Below, one piece after another: positions 55,986 to 61,731 of a DNA stretch of 64,000 nucleotides. The DNA is taken from assembly GCA_963838035.1 (NCBI GenBank), contig CAWIPM010000004.1, positions 62,001 to 126,000 of the forward strand, in the 5' to 3' direction. The stretch's first letter is position 1, and each line of letters starts with the position of its first letter. The stretch comes from CAVVNN01 sp963838035 (GTDB lineage Bacteria; Actinomycetota; Thermoleophilia; Solirubrobacterales; 70-9). The notes under the pieces were generated by a model. The model had not been told where the DNA came from and ran no database searches. It saw only the letters and a program-made list of their open reading frames with translations. The translations under genes and the position numbers were made by a program.

Positions 55986-56635
55986 CACTCGCCCTCCGGC
56001 ATGCCTCGGACGAGGAGCTTCGGCCAGCGACCCTCGGCGGAGAGCCGCCTCATCATCCGGTAGGTGCGGGGCCCGCAGAAGTAGAGCACCGCGTCGTAGC
56101 GATCACTCAGTTCGGCGACGATCCGGCGAATCTCCCGGTTGCCTTTGCAAGAGAGCTCTGCCTCGATCGCGTGGCGCTCGCCGTCAATCTCAAAGAGCGC
56201 GTCGGGGAGATGGTCGTTTGGGTCACGGCGCCGGTAGACCACTCGCTCACAGACCCAGCGGCCGGCTGGGGCCAGCTCGGCAAGATAGAGCCGGATCTCG
56301 TTGAGGGCGCGGCGGTGGGCGAGGCTCGAGACGTCCGGCACCCTGTAGGGGAAGCCTGTCCCGGCCAGTGCCGAGCCGCGCCGGGTGAGCCAGAACCACG
56401 GTCCTTCGGCAACGAGGAAGCGGCGGTGCTCCAGGCAACCCGCTGTTTCGAGCTCCTGCACCGTGCGCACCGCCGCCTCGATCGAGATATCGAGCATTCG
56501 CGCCAGCTGGTCGAGGGGGATCGCCACCTGCTCGGAGAGCAGGCGCAGCGCCGTGGCCTGCACAGGGCTCAGCTCATTGCCACCAGGCAGACCAGACGGC
56601 CGCTTCGCGTTGGTCAAGTTCGCCCGGGTGTGCAT
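55985..56635 (-). CDS. Replication-relaxation-like protein
   Basis: About 216 residues from ATG 56635; a longer frame to 56950 overlaps the antitoxin gene and is unlikely. Residues 20-100 form a winged helix (LLSEQVAIPLDQLARML; WFWLTRRGSALAGTGFPYRV). The second half has PDALFEIDGERHAIEAELSC (Asp145, Glu149, Glu158, Glu160) and KGNREIRRIVAELSDRYDAV. The spacing recalls PD-(D/E)xK nuclease-type cores, but that is only an impression. Its gene overlaps the coupling ATPase start. A role in DNA processing for transfer or rolling-circle replication is inferred. Confidence 0.75.
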   Translation of the reverse strand: MHTRANLTNAKRPSGLPGGNELSPVQATALRLLSEQVAIPLDQLARMLDISIEAAVRTVQELETAGCLEHRRFLVAEGPWFWLTRRGSALAGTGFPYRVPDVSSLAHRRALNEIRLYLAELAPAGRWVCERVVYRRRDPNDHLPDALFEIDGERHAIEAELSCKGNREIRRIVAELSDRYDAVLYFCGPRTYRMMRRLSAEGRWPKLLVRGMPEGE

Positions 56636-56756
56636 GGGCGAGCGAAAGCACGCTTGCGTGCCAAGCTGCGAGTCCTGCGCGCCCGGGCGAGCCCAACGCC
56701 ACCGCGGGAATCGTCGATCTTTGCCATGTGGCCATTCTGGGCTAGCATGTAGCCAG

Positions 56757-57029
56757 ATGAGCGAGGAGGCGACAGTCGGCATCCGCGAGCTGAAGGACGG
56801 TGCCAGCCGGATCGTCGAACGAGCCGAGGGCGGAGAGCCGATCACCATCACCCGGCGCGGTAAGCCGGTCGCCCGAATCGTCTCGGCGGCGACACCGCCG
56901 CATCTGGCGGCGCTGGTCGCCGGTGGTTCGGTGAGGGCGGGCAACGGCACGCGCTACCTCCCCACTCCGACCAAGCTACGCGGCGGTGGCAAGACCGCGG
57001 CCGACTACGTCACCGAAGGACGTCGCTGA
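56757..57029 (+). CDS. Type II antitoxin, Phd/YefM (VapB) family
   Basis: A 90-residue protein. The N-terminus (VGIRELKDGASRIVERAEGG, then ITITRRGKPVARIVS) is the Phd/YefM DNA-binding fold, followed by a flexible toxin-binding tail. It represses its own promoter with the toxin and neutralises it. Its stop codon overlaps the toxin start region by 4 bases. Confidence 0.9.
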   Translation: MSEEATVGIRELKDGASRIVERAEGGEPITITRRGKPVARIVSAATPPHLAALVAGGSVRAGNGTRYLPTPTKLRGGGKTAADYVTEGRR

Positions 57030-57454
57030 GCCTCTATCTCGATACGAGTGCCCTGGTCAAGCTGCTGGTGGAGGAGCCCGGCAGCGAGGTCGTCAAAGCC
57101 GCCTATGTCGAGGCCGACGGAGCGCTGAGCACCAGCATCGCCTATGTCGAGGCCGCGTCCGCGCTGGCGCGGATGCGCAAGGGAGATCGCGTAACCACAG
57201 CTCAGCTGCAGGCGAAGCTGGGCGAGTTGGAGAGGCTGTGGCAGGGGCTGTACGTGCATGCCGTGGACGACACCATGATCGAGCTGGCGGCGCGAAGCGC
57301 CGCTGAGCACGCGCTCCGCGCCTACGACGCCGTGCATCTGGCGGGTCTGCGGCTCTTCGCCGAGGGCGAAGAGGTCGCCTTCGCCTGTTGGGACCGCGAG
57401 CTGCGCGAGGCAGCCGGCAAGCACGGCTTCGAGTTGATACCCGAGCGGCTCTGA
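57026..57454 (+). CDS. PIN-domain toxin (VapC), apparent CTG start
   Basis: About 142 residues. The PIN ribonuclease begins SLYLDTSALVKLLVEE and has its acidic set: first Asp in LDTSA, Glu in AYVEAAS, Asp in RAYDAVHLA and Asp in CWDREL. The homologous N-terminus is recovered only if translation starts at CTG 57026, which overlaps the antitoxin stop and lies 5 bases after AAGGA (57016-57020). The next standard start (GTG 57068) would delete the first catalytic Asp. Confidence 0.85.
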   Translation: MSLYLDTSALVKLLVEEPGSEVVKAAYVEADGALSTSIAYVEAASALARMRKGDRVTTAQLQAKLGELERLWQGLYVHAVDDTMIELAARSAAEHALRAYDAVHLAGLRLFAEGEEVAFACWDRELREAAGKHGFELIPERL

Positions 57455-57675
57455 CAAGAGTCGCTCGGGGATCAGATTCCTGAATCTTCGAAGCGGTCAA
57501 CGCGCGTGGCCGTTGGGCTTCTTGTGCGCTTTGGGGCACGGGATCAAGCAGCCCAAGACGCAGCGGTGGCGTGCTGAACACGCGGGCGAGGACGCCGGAA
57601 TGCGCCGGGAGACGACCGGCCCTCCGTCGCTGACTTCTCAGACCGCGAATGATCGCGCCGGCGGCGATCCCTGCA

Positions 57676-57695
57676 AGCCCCTGCATGCAGGGGCT
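57676..57695. repeat. Perfect 20-base palindrome
   Basis: AGCCCCTGCATGCAGGGGCT reads the same on both strands. No T tract follows, so it is less like a terminator than a protein-binding or processing site. It is in the gene-poor stretch of the mobile element. Confidence 0.6.
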
Positions 57696-57775
57696 CCTCG
57701 CGGCCCTGCGGGTTCCCGGGGTGCCTAACCGGCGCATTGCGTCCTTCGTCAAGCCAGCGACGAAGGAGGTCGGTA

Positions 57776-57847
57776 GTGACGAGCGCAGCGGCGAGCCGTT
57801 CCGCGCTGCGACAGGCTGGCGCCGAGCTGCTGGCCGAGCAGCTCTAA
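57776..57847 (+). CDS. Possible 23-residue peptide
   Basis: A GTG-started frame (VTSAAASRSALRQAGAELLA, then EQL and TAA) has a textbook GAAGGAGG ribosome binding site 6 bases upstream. No family is recognised. It may be a leader peptide, or the start of a decayed gene: the same frame continues open for 17 codons after the TAA. Confidence 0.3.
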   Translation: MTSAAASRSALRQAGAELLAEQL

Positions 57848-57917
57848 ATCGCCATCGCTCACCCCGACCCTGAAGCGTCGCTGCTGGGCGCTCCATGAGC
57901 AGCAGCGATTGTGGCCT

Positions 57918-58098
57918 GTAGGAGCAAGAGAGCTCGATGCCGAGCGAGTGACCGACCCCGCTCGACTACCGCAAGAGCGCGCCGAAGCGCTGGAGAGCCT
58001 CAGCCGGACAAGAAAGGCGCTGGCTACTCTGAAGCCAGCCGAGCGCCGGGCCCTCGGCCTGCTGGCGCTCGGTCCCACCCTGCGCTTTAGGAAGCGCA
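57918..58098 (+). pseudogene. Probable fragment of a sigma-factor-like gene
   Basis: The translated stretch LPQERAEALESLSRTRKALA then TLKPAERRALGLLALG resembles the region just before the sigma-4 helix-turn-helix in Solirubrobacterales ECF-like sigma factors. The following HTH is absent: the frame runs straight into unrelated sequence and on into the desaturase frame. No start codon or upstream domain is visible. Reading it as a gene remnant is an inference from a short match. Confidence 0.35.
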
Positions 58099-58115
58099 TT
58101 TACTTTCAGCCGGCC

Positions 58116-59168
58116 GTGACCCATGCCCCCCAGCCCAATCCCGCCCCGCCGGACGCCGACGCCGACAAGGGACGTCCCTACTGGCGGGAGTCGGTGGCTC
58201 GCCACGAGCAACCCTCGCTTCGACATAGCCTCGGCGACATAGCCACCTCGGTCGTGCCCTACCTGGCCCTGACCGTCGCAATGTACCTCTGCCTCGACGT
58301 CTCGGTCTGGATCGCCCTCGTCCTCGCAGTTCCGGCGGCGGGCTTCCTCTTGCGGACGTTCGTCGTCTTCCACGACTGCGCCCACGGCTCCTTCCTGTCC
58401 ACCAAGCGAGCGAACCTGTGGCTCGGCCGGCTCCTTGGACTGCTCGTCTTCCAGCCATTCGGAAACTGGCGTCACAATCACGCCGTCCATCACGGCACCG
58501 CGGGAGATCTCGACCGTCGGGGGACCGGGGACATCTCGACGCTGACCGTCGAGGAGTACCGGTCCCGCCCCTGGAAGCAGCGGCTGGGCTACCGGGCGTT
58601 TCGCAATCCCGTGGTGATGTTCGGGATCGGCCCGATCTGGTCGTTGATGATCGGGCCCCGCATCTGGTCGAAGAAGATGCGCTCGCGTCAGCGTCGCAGC
58701 GTGCTCGCGACGAACCTGGCACTGGCGATCGTCATCGGGACGATCGTCTGGCTCGCCGGCCCCCAGGCGTGGCTGCTCGTGCAGATGCCGATCGCGATCC
58801 TCGCTGGCACGATGGGCATCTTCATGTTCTACGTGCAGCACCAATTCGAGGAGGTCTATTGGGAGCGCTCCGAGAACTGGAGCTACGCCGACGCAGCCCT
58901 GCAGGGGAGCTCCTACCTGAAGCTGCCGAAGCTCTTGCAGTTCTTCAGCGGGAACATCGGCCTGCACCACGTTCACCACCTCAGCGCCAAGATTCCCAAC
59001 TACAACCTGCAGCGCGCCCACGACGAGAACCCGATCTTCCACGATGTCCCGGTCCTGACCGTCCGCGACGGGCTGCGTTCAATCCGACTCAAGGTGATCG
59101 ATCCGAAGAGCGGCCGGTTGCTGACCTGGGGCCAGGTCAAGGCTTATCCCCAGGCCGCTTCGCCCTGA
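58116..59168 (+). CDS. Fatty acid desaturase (DesA/DesB-like)
   Basis: About 350 residues from a GTG at 58116; an open frame continues upstream but its sequence belongs to an unrelated fragment. Histidine boxes are HDCAHGSF (about 86), HNHAVHH (about 120) and HHVHH (about 283), with four membrane segments, as in acyl-lipid delta-12-type desaturases. It inserts a double bond in membrane lipids with a di-iron centre. It is cargo of the element and belongs to a different family from the chromosomal acyl-CoA desaturase at 17386-18276. Confidence 0.92.
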   Translation: MTHAPQPNPAPPDADADKGRPYWRESVARHEQPSLRHSLGDIATSVVPYLALTVAMYLCLDVSVWIALVLAVPAAGFLLRTFVVFHDCAHGSFLSTKRANLWLGRLLGLLVFQPFGNWRHNHAVHHGTAGDLDRRGTGDISTLTVEEYRSRPWKQRLGYRAFRNPVVMFGIGPIWSLMIGPRIWSKKMRSRQRRSVLATNLALAIVIGTIVWLAGPQAWLLVQMPIAILAGTMGIFMFYVQHQFEEVYWERSENWSYADAALQGSSYLKLPKLLQFFSGNIGLHHVHHLSAKIPNYNLQRAHDENPIFHDVPVLTVRDGLRSIRLKVIDPKSGRLLTWGQVKAYPQAASP

Positions 59169-59201
59169 AGCGCAGTGCCGGGCACCTCCTCTCGTCCCTC
59201 A

Positions 59202-59229
59202 TCGCCCTGGTCCTGCCGGACCAGGGCGA
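59202..59229 (+). terminator. Terminator-like hairpin after the desaturase gene
   Basis: A perfect 12-base stem (59202-59213 with 59218-59229) and a 4-base loop. It lacks a T run, so termination strength is unclear. Confidence 0.5.
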
Positions 59230-59345
59230 GCGAACCGTCGGAGAGGTAGCGGCGGGCGACCAGCCACTCGTCCGAGGTCAGCCTAGCGCCCAATGCCCCG
59301 CTTCTGAGACTCTGGCGCCAACTCTGGGTGAGGAGCCAGCGCTCC

Positions 59346-59960
59346 CTACAGGCAGGGGTCACTCCCCAGCACCTCGAGGGTATTGCCGTCATCGTTGCCA
59401 GCCTGATCACGGGCACGGACGACAAAGTAGAAGGTCCCGTGGGATGGCAGGCCGGGAGTTTGGTAGCTGGTGGTGCCGGGGGGCGTCGTCCAGGTCGCAT
59501 GCGAGTAGTCCTCTCCACCCGGTGATGTCGCGAGATAGACGTCGTAGACGATCGCGGAAGGCGGAGTCGCGTCGTCGCTGGCCGCTTCCCAGCCAAGCGT
59601 GAACGGCGTCGTCTGGCCCGGCCGCTGTGGACCAGGCGTACAGGCGAAAGCGCGCTGAACGCCGGCGAACTTGGGCGCGCTGGTGTCGCCGCTGAGGGGG
59701 GGATCGCTGCCGGGCCCCGGCCCGATAGGCGGGTCTGCTTCGGGGCTCCGCGACGTGGGGTGGTGGTGACAACGACGACCGGGGCGGGCAGGGCGATTGC
59801 AGGCCCGACGGTTGTGCGCATGGTGGTGCCGAAGGGCGAAGTGGGCAGGGCCGAGCGCTGCGATTTGGACGGGCGCCGCTTGGACGGCCGGCGCCATCGC
59901 GCCCAAGGCCAAGAACGCAGCCACCTTCGCCATCCAAATGCCAATCAGCCCCATGCGCAA
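59346..59960 (-). CDS. Secreted protein with fibronectin type III-like domain
   Basis: A 204-residue protein. The N-terminal signal peptide (IWMAKVAAFLALGAMAPAVQ, cleavage near AQAA) leads into a His/Arg/Pro-rich low-complexity region. A C-terminal domain of about 95 residues has Fn3-like strands: FTLGWEAASDDATPPSAIVY, DVYLATSPGG and GTFYFVVRARDQAGN. Likely an extracellular or cell-surface adhesion or structural protein. Fn3 identity is by pattern only. Confidence 0.7.
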   Translation of the reverse strand: MRMGLIGIWMAKVAAFLALGAMAPAVQAAPVQIAALGPAHFALRHHHAHNRRACNRPARPGRRCHHHPTSRSPEADPPIGPGPGSDPPLSGDTSAPKFAGVQRAFACTPGPQRPGQTTPFTLGWEAASDDATPPSAIVYDVYLATSPGGEDYSHATWTTPPGTTSYQTPGLPSHGTFYFVVRARDQAGNDDGNTLEVLGSDPCL

Positions 59961-60189
59961 GACTTTCTCAGTCTAGGGCGTCCTAACCCCAAGATGTGAA
60001 GACAGTTCGGGCTCATCAAAGAGGCCGCGGAGCTATCGGCGTCTGCTGCCGCCCGAACCCGCGGCGGGGTCCGGGCCAAACAATTGACGCCAGATCACAG
60101 GCTCACCCGCTGCCTGGCCGGGGAGCGGGCGCGGCGGCGGGAATTGCAAGCGGCCCAAAGGGCCCCTGCCACCCGCTGGGTGAGGTGCC

Positions 60190-61240
60190 TCAGAGCCCTG
60201 GCGGATGGCTGGCCGAAATCCCGCGATGGACTGCGGGCCAAAACCAGGGCCGTGGGCGAAGTTGGAGGTCGCCGTGCCCCAGTCGCGGCCGTTGATTTCG
60301 ACCCAGACATGGTCGACGTTGGAGAAGATCGTCACCGACCGGCCGCGACCGGACGGGTAGTGGGCGCCGAGTTCGTTGGAGACGAGGCCGCCCGGATCGG
60401 GATAGCCAGAGAGGACCAGGAGCCAGCGCACCGCGCCGGAGCAGTCGAGTCCCTTCGGGGACGCCGAAGACGGCTCGCCAGAACGCTCCGCTGCCCGGGG
60501 AGGGGCCCGGCTTGCGGCCCATGACCGCCGCCCCAGCAGTAGTGGATCCTGCTTGGATTCGATCCAGCGGGCGACCGCCTGCACGCGTGCGAGCGAGCGC
60601 GGCGGCAGCGCCGAAAGGGCTCGCCCGTCGTTGCTTCGCAGATCGACTTCGGCGCCGAAGGAGGCGGCTTTTTCGAGCACCTCTTCGACGTACCACCAGG
60701 CGTGGTTGTAGTCGAAGATCGCGCCGCGCCAGTCGCGCGGAGCGCCGTCGGCGTGCAGGAGGTTGGCGGTGGCGAAGACCGAGTCGGAGATCGAGTAGGG
60801 GTTCTTCCTGCCGTCGCCGTTGGCGTCGACGCCGAAGGCTTCCCAACTCTGACACGAGGAACTGGCCGGGGCCCTCGGCGCCGGCCGAGTTCTGGGTTCC
60901 GGGGGCGACGCCGGGCAGCGGCGAGCGAGCCGAAGTCGGACTCGACGTAGTGGATCGCGGCGACGATCGAGAAGCCGCGGGGGCCGAGCTGGTACTTGGC
61001 CGCGGCCCTCTCGAGCCAGGGCACGTAGTTGGCCGGCACTCCGTTGGCGGAGCCCTTGGTCAAGGTGCAGCTCTGCGACCCACCTCCAGAGCCCGGCGCC
61101 GAGGCGGCGAAGAGGCCGACGACGAAGATCAGGCCGAGCAGCGGCGCCGCTGCGCCAATGCCGAGCTTGGCGCCGAGGCCACGGCGGGCGAGGCGGGCCC
61201 CGATGCCGAAGGAGCTCTCAGCCCGGCGCGCGGCGCTCAT
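60190..61240 (-). pseudogene. SLT/NlpC-P60 cell-wall hydrolase, frame-broken
   Basis: Starts MSAARRAESSFGIGARLARR with a membrane anchor (PLLGLIFVVGLFAASAPG). A lysozyme/transglycosylase-like region follows (YVPWLERAAAKYQLGPRGFS, AAIHYVESDFGS with catalytic-type Glu), then SWEAFGVDANGDGRKNPYSI and FDYNHAWWYVEEVLEKAASF in other frames. A C-terminal NlpC/P60-like domain has LDCSGAVRWLLVLSG with its Cys and DHVWVEINGRDWGTA with its His. At least three frame changes are needed (near 60915, 60850 and 60220). Two-domain hydrolases like this open the wall for conjugation channels. Confidence 0.7.
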
Positions 61241-61335
61241 TGCCCCGGCCGGCTCGCCCGCCAGACGCCATGTCGAAGCTCGAAGACAAAGGAGAACTGC
61301 TCTTCGCGCCGCACCACGAAGCGCGGCGCCGCTGA

Positions 61336-61731
61336 TCAGCGCACGCGGCGGCTGGCTGGGAAGCGGTGCGAGGGAGAGGCGAGCGAGCCGCGCCGGCGGG
61401 GTCGCCCGCGGCGGCTGGCGGCGGCTGTCTCAGCAGCGTCGCGGCGAAGCTCGGCGGTGGCTGTCTGGCGGAGCGCTCGGCGGACCGCGGTTATCGGGCT
61501 CGCCGACCTCATAGCGAAAGAAGGCGGCGAGGAAGCGCTTCGCCCGCCGGCGCAGTCCGACGGTAGAGGGCCGGGTGGCCAGGCATCGCGCTGTTGGCAC
61601 GCGGTTGGACCGCGGCTGAGCCGAGGCGCGGTCGCCTTTGCCGTCGGGAGAACAGGAGGGCAGCAAGCACCAGCGCCGAAGACGCAGGCGCAAAACAGCG
61701 CCAGGCGCCAGCGCTGCGCGGTGGCCGGCAC
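61336..61731 (-). pseudogene. Small membrane/secreted protein of the transfer region, frame-broken
   Basis: GTG start at 61731, directly after the stop of the TrbL-like gene. An N-terminal hydrophobic signal (LALFCACVFGAGAC) continues in a second frame (LLPSCSP; LRRRAKRFLAAFFRYEVGEP) and in the first again (AVRRALRQTATAELRRDAAE). I recall small actinobacterial transfer proteins with a 'RFL..F.RYEVGE...RRALR.TAT' tail, of unknown role. Two frame changes within 400 bases. Confidence 0.55.

Larger units (their letters stand above)
57455..57908. other. Gene-poor stretch in the element
   Basis: I see no convincing protein gene apart from a 23-codon open frame at 57776-57847. It holds a perfect 20-base palindrome at 57676-57695. 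Open frames on either strand lack family-like sequence. It separates the VapBC pair from a truncated reading frame and the desaturase gene, and may hold their promoters. Confidence 0.5.

Noticed and set aside
56636..56950. N-terminal extension of the replication-relaxation-like protein
   Set aside because: It runs antisense through the VapB antitoxin gene and its promoter, and the sequence is not domain-like.
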